Origin: Garcia nutans
Taxonomy: Eukaryota; Streptophyta; Magnoliopsida; Malpighiales; Euphorbiaceae
NCBI GenBank assembly: GCA_947685225.1
Contig: CANTUV010000014.1
Span: 4,402,001-4,466,000 of the forward strand
DNA length: 64,000 nucleotides
Reading direction: 5' to 3'
Part shown: positions 47,146 to 59,289 of the stretch, in pieces
How the letters are laid out: every line of letters begins with the position of its first letter
Numbering within the stretch: position 1 is the first letter of the stretch
Translations under genes and position numbers: made by a program
The notes under the pieces: generated by a model
What the model saw: the letters and a program-made list of their open reading frames with translations, nothing else
Told to the model about the DNA's origin: nothing
Database searches by the model: none

Positions 47146-49593
47146 ATGATGTGAAGCGTGTTAATAAGTGGAATGAGAAAGTAACAAACACCAACAATAT
47201 TAAATAAAATGGGCGAGTGTGCCATCCTCATGTTTGACACACTTTCTTCAATTAAATATTTTTGGGCACTAAATTGTGGATAACCCACCAACAATTTAAA
47301 AAATGTGAAAAGTTGCCACTAATTTTGTCCTCGTTTAACCTGTCAATTTCATTTCTATCCTTTCTAATTATCTTTAGGTAAAGGAACTTTACACAAAATT
47401 TGTAAGTTTGATATTACAAAGTTGTATGTAATTTTATGATAAATTAAAGATTATATTAGGTCTACAATGGCATCCACGTCCTTCTATAGATAAATAAAAG
47501 TTGTCAAATTTTATGGCAAGTGGAAGAATAAGCTTCTTAAGCATGTGAAAAGCCAAAATCCTATTTCCGTCTCCTTCCTATCTAGGTTAAACATAAAACC
47601 TAATTAAGTCCAATTGCAAATAATTTAGTTCTTGTTTAAATTAGCTGATTATAAGAAATAAGTAAATGGTAATATTAAAATATAAATAAAGATAAAATAG
47701 GATTAGGAGATACCATAATGTGCTTAAAAGAATCCTTTTGTACTAAAGTCGTATATGTCTAAGTTGATTTGCCTACAACGGCAAGAAAATATTGATTTTC
47801 TATTGATTTTGTTTTGCCTTTACTTGCATGTTGCATTGGTCTTATGTTGAAATGACGCCATTGTGAAATAGATGAATAAACTTTTAGCCCGTTGCAGGAA
47901 AAAAAAAGCCCAATGGCCCCAAGCACAATTCTAGTAAGATCACATAAGGTCAAAAGATCAAATAGACTGATCGTTGTCTCGATTCAGTCCTTAATTTTTA
48001 AATTTTTTTACAAATATAACCAAAAAATAAATTTTTTTACACATAAAGAAACTTTAAAACTTATTTACATATCTATAAAAACACTTTTCAAAATAACAAA
48101 TTTACGATAATTAATCCATTAACTTATTGACAAAACTTTTTTTTTCATAGATCAACAAATTACTGTAAAAACAAAAAATTATCAACAAAAAAAATAAAAA
48201 AAATTATCAGCAAAAAAAATCAATCACAATCCACCATCGAAACTCAAAAAGTATTGAAAAGAAAGAAACCAAGAGTAAGAAATCAAGAAAAATCATGTAA
48301 AAAAATTATCATCATATTCTTTATCAAATCTTCATCATTATTTGTTTAATTTTTATCATCCTTTTCAACAAAAATAACAACAGAAAATAAAAAAAAATAA
48401 GATTATAGTTTTTCAATTTTTTTCAAAACATATCAACAATAAAAAAACAACAAAAATAACTTCAGATATAAAATTAAATATCAATATAGATTAAAAGAAA
48501 AAAAATTAATGTCAGAAAGATAAAAAAACCAAATCACATTTTAAAAAAATATGATTTGTATTCTTCTTCAAAATAGATCTTCAGCAAAAAAAATATAGAT
48601 GTTGTATAGATATTAATTAAATCAGCAATAGATATTATATAAATATTATGTATATATTGTATAAAAGTTGTGTTATAACATAAATGTTGTATAGATATTA
48701 CACAAATATTAAGTTAGCTTAGATATTGTGTAGATATTATATTTTACCTTTTAATTAACTCGTAGATATTATGTAAATATTATATAGATATTGAGCTATA
48801 ATATAAATATTATATGGATGTTGAGTTATAATCTTTATATATTCTTAATTATAGTATATATATTATGTAGATATTATATTTCAACTATTATATGTTTTAA
48901 ATTAATTTGTAAATGTTACATTGACATTGAGTTATAGCCTTTATATGCTTTTAATAAATGTGTAGATGTTGTGTAAATGTTACATAGATATTTTATAGTG
49001 TATTACAACTTAACATATACAACACTCATATATCACAAACAATATAAACACAAATTATAAACAAATAAATAAAACTTAAAAGAAATGAGATGTAATTATT
49101 CAAAAATACGAATTGAGAAAGAAAAATAAAAAAAAAAACCCACAAAGATAATAAAATTTTTTCTTTGAAATATTTCATCAAACATCTAAAATGCATTACA
49201 ATTGAATAAAGAAAAAACAGTTACATTACAATTGAGGAACACAAAAAAATTAAAAACAAATTCAATCTCATATAAAAAAAAACACAACACTTAAAACTAC
49301 ATTTTGCTCAAGAATTTCACCAAATTTTGTAGAATCTTAATGCAAACTAACGACATTTTTAACATATTAGAAACTTAAAAAACGAATATAGTGGAGAACA
49401 CAAACAATCTAAAAACTAATAAAAAGGAAAGAGAAAAAAAATCAAAATAGCAAAAATCTTAAAAAGAAATAAAATAGAAAGAATGAAACAAAATCATAAT
49501 AGAAGAAGAGAGAATCAATGAGTAACATAAAGTGAGAAGAAAAAAAGAATAAGAAGAAAAAAATGAAGCAAAAGTGAATCAAGAATAAGAGAA
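47146..49593. other. Intergenic, A-rich, with degenerate minisatellite
   Basis: No gene. 48590-49010 is built of degenerate tandem units (listed separately). 49080-49598 on the plus strand is strongly purine-rich (AAAGAAGAAAAA-like) and is the insertion target of the copia element; the same purine-rich sequence resumes at 55908. Confidence 0.55.
48590..49010. repeat. Degenerate short-unit tandem repeat
   Basis: Recurring words TAGATATTATGTA, AATATTATATA and GATATTGAGTTATAAT repeat at roughly 12-base intervals, with occasional longer super-units ending in GTTATAATCTTTATAT. Copies are heavily diverged. Confidence 0.6.
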
Positions 49594-49598
49594 AAAAA
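49594..49598. repeat. Target-site duplication of copia element (left)
   Basis: AAAAA directly before the left LTR matches AAAAA at 55903-55907. It is homopolymeric, so it is consistent with a 5-bp duplication but not strong proof. Confidence 0.6.
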
Positions 49599-50029
49599 TG
49601 TTTACTTCCTCATCATGATTAATGGATTCAAAATCATATAATAACAAATAGACATTCATGAACCCAAACATTAACAATAATTATTCATGCCTTAATTGGA
49701 TCTTAGATTTGATAATAACCACAAAGAGATCAAATTAGGGTACTAACCTTGTGCGGAATTCATCATCGATATTGAGAGATCTTGAAATCAATAAGTTAGT
49801 TTCTCTCCCTTAACCCTTCTTTCACTAACCCAAATAGATGGAGTGGCTAGGTTAAATTTTTAGGTGGAGAGAGGACTAACTTATATACATCATAAACTTT
49901 CAATCTAGTGCGTCCATCAAGCACTAATCTAACGGTCCAGATTTAACAACTATTAAGATTAATGAAATCCTAGCCCAAACATACGTGGGCTTGAAACATG
50001 GCCCAAACATCATGGCCACATTTCTTACA
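49599..50029 (-). repeat. 3' LTR of copia element
   Basis: 431 bp, TGTTTACTTCC to TTTCTTACA on the plus strand. 430 of 431 bases are identical to 55472-55902. Confidence 0.97.
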
Positions 50030-50040
50030 TTCTCCCACTT
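50030..50040 (-). other. Polypurine tract of copia element
   Basis: Minus strand AAGTGGGAGAA, directly adjacent to the 3' LTR. It primes plus-strand DNA synthesis in LTR retrotransposons. Confidence 0.85.
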
Positions 50041-50398
50041 GGCCAGATGTTTCCATCATTAGTTTAATAGTATAATCATAAGGCTAGCAAAAGTTAAATC
50101 TTAAAGACCGTTAATCATCATAAGCACTTTAACACAATAAATTACGTAATGTGGGTTATGGCGGTCATACACAGTATAGTCGCATACTCCCTTCCATATA
50201 CCACAACATTAAGAACCTATTATGACAAGTTCATAAGTTGTATATAAATCACATAATGTCCACATAATTGTTATGAAAACATCAATAAGTTTCTCATTCA
50301 AACAGCCATGTATACATAAACATAATAAATGAGAAATATAATTCAGAAATATATCAAAATTGAGCTCAAGAGTGTTATAGAAGACATAAACATCATTA

Positions 50399-53300
50399 TT
50401 AATCATAAGTACAACCAAGACCCATCTTATTCACGTGTTCTTTAAATGTCTTAGGTTGTAAACCTTTAGTCAAGGGATCGGCAACCATAAGATCCGTCCT
50501 GATATGTTCTATAAACACTCTTTGTTTCTGAATCTCCTCTTTCACGACAAAATACTTTAGCTCCATGTGTTTTGCTCCTCTGGAGTATTTGTCATTCTTA
50601 GAGAAGAAAACTGCTGCAGAATTATCACAGTAAATTTTCAGCAGCTTGCTTACAGTGTCGACAACTTCAAGCCCTGAAATAAAGTTCCGCAGCCATAATG
50701 CATGAATTGTAGCCTCATAACAAGCTACAAATTCTGCTTCCATAGTGGATGAAGCAATGATAGACTGTTTGGCACTTTTCCATGATATTGCTCCTTCAGC
50801 TAATAGGAACAAATAACCAAACGTTGACTTTCTGCTATCAACACATCCAACAAAGTCTGAATCTGAATATCCAATCACTTCTAAATGATTAGACCTCTTA
50901 TAAGTGAGCATGTAATCTTTCGTTCCTTGTAGGTACCTTAGCACTTTCTTTGCAGCTTTCCAGTGATCAATACTAGGATTACTTTGATATCTACCCAACA
51001 TTCCTACTGCAAAACTGATGTCGGGTCGGGTACATGTTTGAAGATACATCAAACTGCCTACAACTGAAGCATATGGAATTGCTTCCATTTCCTTACGTTC
51101 CACATCATTCTTTGGACATTGCATAAGACTAAATTTATCACCCTTTTGAATAGGAATCAAACCTGCAGAGCATTTGCTCATGTTGAATTTCTCAAGAATT
51201 CTTTCAATATAGGCTTTCTGAGACAATCCTAATAAACCTTCTGATCTCTTACGGAATATAGAAATTTCAATCACATAGGATGCCTCTCCCATATCTTTCA
51301 TTTCAAAATTCTTAGAAAGAAATTCTTTAGTCTTATGTAACAATCCCAAATCATTAGCAGCAAGTAAAATATTATCAACATACAGGACTAAAAAAATAAA
51401 CTTACTTCCAATAATTTTTCGGTAAATACACCGATCAACAGTGATTTCTTCAAAACCGAAAGAAGTAATGGTATTATTGAACTTCATATACCATTGCCTG
51501 GAAGCTTGTTTAAGTCCATATATTGATTTCTTTAGTTTACACACCATATGTTCTTTATCTTTAATGGAAAAACCTTCAGGTTGATCCATGTAAACTTCCT
51601 CATCAAGGTCCCCATTTAGAAAGGCTGTTTTCACATCCATTTGATGTAGCTCCAAATCAAAATGAGCCACTAATGCCAAAATTATTCTCAAAGAATCTTT
51701 CTTTGAAACAGGTGAAAAAGTCTCTTTATAATCAATGTCGTCTTTCTGAGTGTAACCTTTGGCAACAAGTCTGGCTTTATATCTTTCAACATTGCCATTA
51801 GAGTCGCGTTTAGTCTTAAAGACCCACTTACAACCAACTCTTTTACATCCTTCTGGCAAGTTTACAAGATCCCAGACATTGTTTTGAGCCATTGATTTTA
51901 ACTCTTCTTTTATGGCATCAATCCATCTTTCAGACTTATCACTATCCATGGCTTGTGAAAATGAAACAGGATCATTATCAATGCCACAGTCAAAATCCAA
52001 CTCTTGTAAATAAACCACATAATCATCCGGTATAGCTGACCTTCTAACCCTTACAGGTTTGTTTAAAGCTATACCACGTGGTTCATTTACTTGAGCTGGT
52101 GGTAAGTTAGGTTCTTCATGGGGTGCCATATCATTATCCAAATGTTGTTCATTATCATTTTGTTCTTCTAAAATGGGTACAACATTTGATGTAGCTGTTG
52201 GATTAAGAACATTTATGGGTAATGAAACATTAACCCTTATTTCATTAATATCCACATCTTGGTTTTTAGCACTCCCACTAACTTCACCATTCTCTAAAAA
52301 TTTTGCATTGCCCGTTTCAACAATTCTAGAACTATGGTTTGGACAGTAAAACATATACCCCTTGGATTTCTCTGGGTAACCAATAAAGTAACCACTAACC
52401 GTTCGAGAATCTAATTTTCTTTCATGTGGATTATAAATTCGTGCCTCTGCTGGACAACCCCAAACATGCAGGTGTCTTAAACTAGGTTTCCTTCCAGTCC
52501 ATAACTCAAAAGGAGTTTTAGGAACTGACTTACTAGGAACCCTATTTAACAAATAAACAGCATTTTTAAGGGCATACATCCACAAACTTTTGGGTAATGA
52601 GGAATTACTCATCATACTCCTAACCATATCCATTAATGTTCTATTTTGCCTTTCTGCCACACCATTTTGTTGTGGTGTGCCTGGCATAGTATACTGTGCA
52701 CATATGCCATGACTTTCTAGGAACTTAGCAAATGGACCAGGACACTGTCCAGATTCATCATACTTTCCATAATATTCGCCACCTCTATCAGATCTTACAA
52801 TTTTCACTTTCTTATCTAATTGCCTCTCAACCTCCTTTATGAACACCTCAAGGGCATTTACAGATTGAGATTTTTCATTCAGCAAATAGATATATCCATA
52901 ACGTGAAAAATCATCTATGAAGGTGATGAAATATTTTTCTCCATTAAAGGACAGAGTGTCAAAAGGTCCACAAATATCGGTGTGTATAATTTCAAGAAGC
53001 TGACTACTTCTTGTGGCCCCTTTCTTGCTATGTTTGGTTTGCTTACCCTTAACGCATTCCACACATAAGCCAAGATCAGTAAAATTTAGATTTGGTAAAA
53101 TCTCATTCTTTACTAATCTTTCTAATCTCTCTTTGGATACATGACCCAAACGTTTATGCCATAAGTAAGCAGAATTCTCATTTGCCAAACTACGTTTAAT
53201 TCCAACATTATGATTAACATTAAACAGGGATTCAGAAAATGCATCATCAAGTTTCAATTTATATAAACCATCCATAAGAATTCCAACACCAATAAAGGAA

Positions 53301-54481
53301 TTATTTTTATATAAATTGAAACAACCATTTCCACCATCAAAAGTATAACCACAATCATCAAGTCTAGAAACAGAAATTAAATTTCTAGAAATTGAAGGTA
53401 CATAGAGAGTGTTCATTAGATCCAAGTGAAACCCAGTATCTAATGTCAATCTATAAGTCCCTATGCCTTCAATTGGGGCCTTCATTCGGTTCCCCATCAG
53501 CAAGAAATTGCTAGTTGACTTTGTGGTTTGGATTGTAAGGAATCCCTGCATAATATTGGAAACATGAGTAGTGGCACCAGAATCAAACCACCAAGTATTG
53601 GAAGGAACTTCAGAAAGATTTGATTCAAAGCATACAGAAACATAATGTATACCTTTCTTTTCGAACCAAGCCCTACGTTTCTGACAATCATTCTGATAAT
53701 GGCCTTCTTTCTTACAGAAATGGCACTTGATTGTCTTATGCTCCTTGTTTTCATCATTAGCAACCTGTGGAGCTTTAGCAGGTTGTTTCTTTTTGAAGCT
53801 CTTGGTCTTTGGTTTAAGATTCTTTCTAGCTCCTTGATTCACCAGGTTAATTGAATGAACTCCTTGTTTCTTTAACCTCGCTTCCTCTTGAATAAGCTTA
53901 CTAGACAATTCATCAATATTCCACTTATCTTTCAGTGCATTATAATTGATGTGAAATGCCCCATATTCAGAAGGAAGTGAGTTCATAATAAACTGTACTA
54001 GAAAGGAGTCATCCACAGTCATACCCAGTGACTTAAGCCTTGCTGCAATATTCGTCATGTCAAGGACATGTTGCTGCATACTCTTCGACCCATCAAACTT
54101 CATGGTCGTGAGTTCAGCCATAAGTGTCCCTGCAAGTGCCTTATCAGCAGAACGGAACTTTTCTTCCACTAGCTTAAGAAAATCTTTAGCATTCTGATTT
54201 TCAGTGCTAGGAAGACTAGACTTAATGTTGTTGGCAATCGTCATTCGCATAAAGTTCAAGCATAGCCTATTAGACCTTGTCCACGCTTTATGGTGTGCCT
54301 TTTGAGCCTCAGAACTAGTATCATTGATGTCAGCAGGCTTGTCCTCTAATAGCGCCAAGTCAAGATCCAAAGCACCTAAATGGAAACTGACTTGATCGCT
54401 CCATTCAGAGAAATTCACACCAGTGAACAAAGTAACAGAGGAAGCTTGAGAATGAAGGTTAACAGCTGCAAACATACACAT
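50399..54481 (-). CDS. Copia gag-pol polyprotein (1360 aa)
   Basis: Uninterrupted frame from ATG at 54481 to TAA at 50399. Domains: UBN2-type copia gag (about 20-230); CCHC knuckle CHFCKKEGHYQNDC (253-266); aspartic protease with DSGA (300-303). Integrase zinc finger (H442, H447, C473, C476) and core follow, with D502, D565 and E610 as likely DDE residues (HTDICGPF, RSDRGGEY, GVAERQNR). RT is about 868-1120, with catalytic D949 in QMDVKTAFLNG and LYVDN at 1033-1037. RNase H is about 1205-1345 (GYSDSDFVGC, ASSTMEAEF, IYCDNSAA). It encodes the particle and replication enzymes of the retrotransposon, processed by its own protease. Odd: the nearly invariant YVDD reads YVDN (codon AAT at 51371-51373), removing one of the metal-binding Asp residues. 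YVIEISIF a little downstream also departs from the usual GI. The length is typical. Confidence 0.95.
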   Translation of the reverse strand: MCMFAAVNLHSQASSVTLFTGVNFSEWSDQVSFHLGALDLDLALLEDKPADINDTSSEAQKAHHKAWTRSNRLCLNFMRMTIANNIKSSLPSTENQNAKDFLKLVEEKFRSADKALAGTLMAELTTMKFDGSKSMQQHVLDMTNIAARLKSLGMTVDDSFLVQFIMNSLPSEYGAFHINYNALKDKWNIDELSSKLIQEEARLKKQGVHSINLVNQGARKNLKPKTKSFKKKQPAKAPQVANDENKEHKTIKCHFCKKEGHYQNDCQKRRAWFEKKGIHYVSVCFESNLSEVPSNTWWFDSGATTHVSNIMQGFLTIQTTKSTSNFLLMGNRMKAPIEGIGTYRLTLDTGFHLDLMNTLYVPSISRNLISVSRLDDCGYTFDGGNGCFNLYKNNSFIGVGILMDGLYKLKLDDAFSESLFNVNHNVGIKRSLANENSAYLWHKRLGHVSKERLERLVKNEILPNLNFTDLGLCVECVKGKQTKHSKKGATRSSQLLEIIHTDICGPFDTLSFNGEKYFITFIDDFSRYGYIYLLNEKSQSVNALEVFIKEVERQLDKKVKIVRSDRGGEYYGKYDESGQCPGPFAKFLESHGICAQYTMPGTPQQNGVAERQNRTLMDMVRSMMSNSSLPKSLWMYALKNAVYLLNRVPSKSVPKTPFELWTGRKPSLRHLHVWGCPAEARIYNPHERKLDSRTVSGYFIGYPEKSKGYMFYCPNHSSRIVETGNAKFLENGEVSGSAKNQDVDINEIRVNVSLPINVLNPTATSNVVPILEEQNDNEQHLDNDMAPHEEPNLPPAQVNEPRGIALNKPVRVRRSAIPDDYVVYLQELDFDCGIDNDPVSFSQAMDSDKSERWIDAIKEELKSMAQNNVWDLVNLPEGCKRVGCKWVFKTKRDSNGNVERYKARLVAKGYTQKDDIDYKETFSPVSKKDSLRIILALVAHFDLELHQMDVKTAFLNGDLDEEVYMDQPEGFSIKDKEHMVCKLKKSIYGLKQASRQWYMKFNNTITSFGFEEITVDRCIYRKIIGSKFIFLVLYVDNILLAANDLGLLHKTKEFLSKNFEMKDMGEASYVIEISIFRKRSEGLLGLSQKAYIERILEKFNMSKCSAGLIPIQKGDKFSLMQCPKNDVERKEMEAIPYASVVGSLMYLQTCTRPDISFAVGMLGRYQSNPSIDHWKAAKKVLRYLQGTKDYMLTYKRSNHLEVIGYSDSDFVGCVDSRKSTFGYLFLLAEGAISWKSAKQSIIASSTMEAEFVACYEATIHALWLRNFISGLEVVDTVSKLLKIYCDNSAAVFFSKNDKYSRGAKHMELKYFVVKEEIQKQRVFIEHIRTDLMVADPLTKGLQPKTFKEHVNKMGLGCTYD

Positions 54482-55457
54482 GCTTACTAATTAATAGATT
54501 CAGACAATTAAAACACATCAAACATATTGTAGGTTTCCTTTGGGTATACACAACAATACACATCATAACATTAAATTGTAATGCCGTTTAACTTTATAAG
54601 AAAATAATTGTACTCTTAGCAAATATATATACCATCTTTGGATTAATATCTATATGTGGCAAAAATATATTAATTTTCTACCTTATATTTATTAGCTATA
54701 GAACATCGATTTTACCTTTGGGTAAAAATCCTTAATTTCTATCAACCAATAAACTATTCATCATGGCATTATCATAACACAAAATTATATGACTAAACAT
54801 TCAAAATTAATTTGGCCACTTTGGTGACTAACAAATTAATTTAATTCATAAGGTCACATAATTTTATACTTTATATTTATTAGCTATAGAATATCGATCT
54901 TACCTTTGGGTAAAAATCCTTAATTTCTATCAACTAATAAATTATTTATAATGGTATTTATTATAATACATAAGTTATATGACTGCACGTTCAAAATTAA
55001 TTTGGCCACTTTGGTGACTAACAAATTAATTTTATTCATAATGTCATATAATGGTGTCGGTAATTTATATGAATTTATAAATATAAACCCATGATGACAA
55101 CATACCATTAAACAAAATTAGGGATCATAGAATAAATTATACATGCATACATTCTGCAGTAACAAACTTGATAGAAATCAAAGAACATTATTAGTGCTTT
55201 CATCATGCTCGCATCATCAAAGCCAAAAGCAATTCAATAAGTCATGAATTGAAAATCAATTCAGGTCCCAAACATTCAATCAAGACAAAATCACCGTTAA
55301 TGGCAATCTAAATTCACAATTTCAGGAATAACCCATTATTCGGCATTCATCATAATTGCTGATTCTCAATAAATATATATATATATATATATATATATTT
55401 TAAATAAAACATCATCAAGCATAAATCTAGGGATTATTATCAAATCAACAACCCAAG
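54482..55457 (-). other. Copia untranslated leader
   Basis: This lies between the PBS and the gag-pol ATG, about 975 nt, longer than in many copia elements. It contains a tandem duplication (54683-55057) and an (AT)n tract (55374-55398). No upstream protein is evident. Confidence 0.7.
54683..55057 (-). repeat. 188-bp tandem duplication in copia leader
   Basis: Two adjacent copies (54683-54870, 54871-55057). Each has TTATATTTATTAGCTATAGA, TTACCTTTGGGTAAAAATCC and TTTGGCCACTTTGGTGACTA. The copies have diverged by about a tenth, so the duplication is older than this insertion. Confidence 0.9.
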
Positions 55458-55469
55458 GCTCTGATACCA
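55458..55469 (-). other. Primer-binding site of copia element
   Basis: Minus-strand TGGTATCAGAGC, complementary to the 3' end of plant initiator methionine tRNA. Located two bases inside the 5' LTR. Confidence 0.93.
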
Positions 55470-55471
55470 CA

Positions 55472-55902
55472 TGTTTACTTCCTCATCATGATTAATGGAT
55501 TCAAAATCATATAATAACAAATAGACATTCATGAACCCAAACATTAACAATAATTATTCATGCCTTAATTGGATCTTAGATTTGATAATAACCACAAAGA
55601 GATCAAATTAGGGTACTAACCTTGTGCGGAATTCATCATCGATATTGAGAGATCTTGAAATCAATAAGTTAGTTTCTCTCCCTTAACCCTTCTTTCACTA
55701 ACCCAAATAGATAGAGTGGCTAGGTTAAATTTTTAGGTGGAGAGAGGACTAACTTATATACATCATAAACTTTCAATCTAGTGCGTCCATCAAGCACTAA
55801 TCTAACGGTCCAGATTTAACAACTATTAAGATTAATGAAATCCTAGCCCAAACATACGTGGGCTTGAAACATGGCCCAAACATCATGGCCACATTTCTTA
55901 CA
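55472..55902 (-). repeat. 5' LTR of copia element
   Basis: 431 bp. One mismatch to 49599-50029. Drives minus-strand transcription. Confidence 0.97.
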
Positions 55903-55907
55903 AAAAA

Positions 55908-57339
55908 AAACTTAAAGAAATTGAAGAAAATAAATGTAAACCGTAAAGGAAACAAGAAGATGTGCATAAAAATGAAAAAAAAAAGACTTAAACAAAAATA
56001 TAATTGAAAAAATTTATCTTAAAAGTGAAATAAAAAATCAACAACGGTAAAAATAAAAAGTGAAAATAAAACAGGATAAGCCATATAATTTCCTCTATTT
56101 TTTAACTAAATATGATATATATATTTTTTTTGTCAAAAGCAAGTTATTCTGATCCTTACCGGTAGGAGCATCGGCCATTTAGGCTATTAACGTTAAAAAT
56201 AATGAGATGGTACCATGAAAAAAATTTAAAAAATATATTGTTAAATAATTAAAAAATATATTAAAAAATGTTAAAAAATATATTTTTGTTAAAAAATCAC
56301 TTTATAATGTTAAATAATTAAAAAATATATTTTTAAATAATTAAAATTTAAAAATATATTTTTAAAAATATTAAATTAAAATTAAAAGAGACCAAATAAA
56401 ATAATATAAATTAAAAATAATATATATTAAAAATTTTCAAATAAGAAAAAAATTATTTTTAGTAAAACTAAAAGCCTTTGAAAATTATAAAAATTATTTT
56501 TTTATTTTATGATTAAAAAAATTATATTCTAATAATCAATGTTTAACAATTTACAAAAAAAAGTCAAAATTTAACAGAAACCAAATCCCGAATTAAAACT
56601 TATGAAAATTAATTTTTTATTATATAGAAATTAATATTTCAATAAAAAATTATTATTTATAATTTTAATTTTTTAGAATATGAAATATATTGTAAAATGT
56701 ATATTCTTTATAATATGCAAGAATAATTATTTTTTAAATATTATTTAAAAGTATTTTTTAATTTTTAATTATTTAAAAATAAAATTTTTTAATATTTCTT
56801 AATTATTAAAAATATAAAGTGAATAAGTGAGTATTATAGTGCCATCTTATTATTTTTAAAGGTAAATTAATTTTTTTAAGGGAAAATTACACTCTATAGT
56901 ATATTTTTTATTTTTTTTAAAATACGTTATATTTTTAATATATTAAATATATACTCAATGTATATTTTTAAAAATTAAATATATTTTTAATATATCAAAT
57001 GTATACTAAAAATATACCTCTAAAAAAAGGATATTTTTAAAATTAAAAATTGAAAAAAGAATATTTTTAAAATTGAAATTAAAAAAAATATTTTTGAAAA
57101 TATTTTTATTTTTAGGGTATTTTTGAAAAAATCCCTTTTTTTAATAGTATTGATATGAATGACCCATTTTTCTAATGACAAGGGTTTCAATGTTTTTTTT
57201 TTAGGAAAAAAAGACATATTTTATTAGAAAAAAAGACATATTTTATTTTTAAAAAGATAAAAACTGAATAGATATAATAATAATATTTGGGTAGCTTCTT
57301 TGAATATTTCAACTTGTACATAAACTCAATATGAATTGG

Positions 57340-57377
<38 letters not shown>

Positions 57378-58990
57378 CATTATCCAATGCGGTTGGTCAT
57401 GTTGATCGCAAATAAAGCAAGTGATGTTGGAAATGTTGGCCAAATTTGGCACCCCAAAGTTAGTGAGCACCTACTCCTCTCACACTCACGGTCTCCATCT
57501 GCAATCTCATGTATGCTTAGATATTTCGTTCACCTTTGTCATCCACTTGGTTTAGATATGCATTCGTAAGTTAAATCTTGAGAATTTTTAGCACTATTTG
57601 AATAATTCAATTTAATAATATATATATATTTAAAATAAATATTAAATGAAAATGTTTTTAATTTTTAATTTTAAATCTTATTAAATGAATTTAATTTTTT
57701 GCAAAATCCTCCAATTTTGTCAAGATTTTATTTTTATTTTTCAAAAATGACTCATTTTATTAATGTAAAAATAATTGAATTGTATTAGTTATGTGTATCC
57801 TAACAGGAGAATTAGTAAAATTAAATTAGATGAATTTTTACTTTAAAAAATCCAATTAGATAAAAATCTCTTAAATAATAATAAAAATAAAAAATAATTT
57901 TACTTTAAAAAAACTTACTGACGTGCCTTTTTTACAAAAAAATTTTAAAATAATTCTTAAAATATAATGCATTATAAGTGGTCAATTTTCGATTTCTTAA
58001 CCTAGGATTTATGTGTATAGATTACAAGTGAAAATTACTTACCTTTCTAAATTGTTTTTTCTTTTCTTAAATTGTCATTTATTTCTCTACACATGTAGAT
58101 CAATAGAATCTTAAAAATTCGTAGGAGCTTGAGGGAATTTCTTATTAAGTAATTAAGAAGTTTGAGTTTACTTCGTACAAGCATCATCAATACCATACAT
58201 ATATGAATTATAATAAAAAAATGATTTTATATTAACACTTGGAAAAGTGATTGAAATTTTAGTAAAATTATGTAAAATTCAAGAAATTAACTAAGGGTTA
58301 ATTATAAAAAATATAAAATTTACCTCTTTTTTAATTTTATCACAAAACTTTCAATCATACAAAAAATCCTAATACAATTTGCAATATTATCATATATGTA
58401 ATTTAAAATAAAAGTACAATATAATTTTGAATATTGTGTATAAAAACTTTAAATTTTATATTATTTTTTTAATATTTAATAATTAGTGACAATTAAAATT
58501 GATGAATATATTGGAGCAACCTAAATCTCAGCCAGTCAGCCTCAATGTTAGAGTGTGTTCCACTACACACACACACTAAATATATAAACAAAGCTGTTTA
58601 AGGTTTTTTTTTTTTTTTTTTGCGGAATAGGTTGTTTATATATGTATGTGTGTGTGTATATATATATATATATATGTATATACTATTATATGCTTTTGCA
58701 TTGCACTATTAAGTGCCCTTCTCATTCTAACCAATTATATATAATTGATATTTAAGTACCCACTTTCCAAGTGGCTTGGTGTTCCCTTTTCCTGCATACA
58801 TTAATCCTTAAATCAGGATCTGTCACTTTTTTGCATTGCCAATTTGCCATTATTATTATTTATTGTCTCCACCACCTTTGCAGGGCTTCCTATATATGTA
58901 TAGTCATGTATATAATCATTAAGCCAACGACCTTTGCTTTGACTTCATTTTGATAAAAATTTGAAGATTATCATTGGTGTTTTATACGTA
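55908..58990. other. AT-rich intergenic spacer
   Basis: Begins with the purine-rich target sequence of the copia insertion, then AT-rich DNA. Microsatellites lie at 57341-57374 (TA) and 58638-58677 (TG then TA). Two more complex islands, 57380-57560 and 58745-58960, have no recognisable protein or RNA motif. Confidence 0.55.
57341..57374. repeat. (TA)17 microsatellite
   Basis: Uninterrupted TA dinucleotides. Confidence 0.95.
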
Positions 58991-59289
58991 TATATGGGTG
59001 GAAATAGGTTGGATATAGATCGGATTTCTAAAAATTCTTACCCTATCTTATGAGTGAAATTGTATATCCTACCCATCATTACATTCATCTCAAATCAGAG
59101 CAGATCGAGTATAAGTAATGCTACTATCACAGATTGAGCTAAAACGGGTAAAATCAAATAGGATCATAAAATGCATATGTATATAAAAAATTAAATATAA
59201 AAAAATTCATGATTCCATTCTATTAAAATATAAATAGTAACATCATCAAAATACTAACATAATACATTGACTTTAAAATCCATAAGCAT

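Larger units (their letters stand above)
49599..55907 (-). mobile_element. Young, complete Ty1/copia LTR retrotransposon
   Basis: Two 431-bp LTRs flank an internal region with a primer-binding site, a single gag-pol ORF and a polypurine tract, all on the minus strand. The LTRs start TG and end CA and differ at a single base (49840 G, 55713 A), so insertion was recent on an evolutionary scale. The PBS TGGTATCAGAGC (minus strand, 55458-55469) is complementary to initiator-Met tRNA and begins two bases after the 5' LTR. The domain order protease-integrase-RT-RNase H defines Ty1/copia. All structural parts are present, but the RT catalytic motif is altered, so autonomy is doubtful. Confidence 0.95.

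Noticed and set aside
53497..53763. 88-codon frame overlapping copia gag-pol
   Set aside because: An alternative-frame shadow of the gag/protease region.
47900..56200. A large Mutator-like element enclosing the copia insertion
   Set aside because: I compared the edges near 47930 and 56170 for inverted repeats and found no convincing match.
57440..57449. CCAAATTTGG, a perfect CArG box
   Set aside because: Several CC(A/T)6GG matches are expected by chance in AT-rich DNA of this length, and there is no gene nearby.
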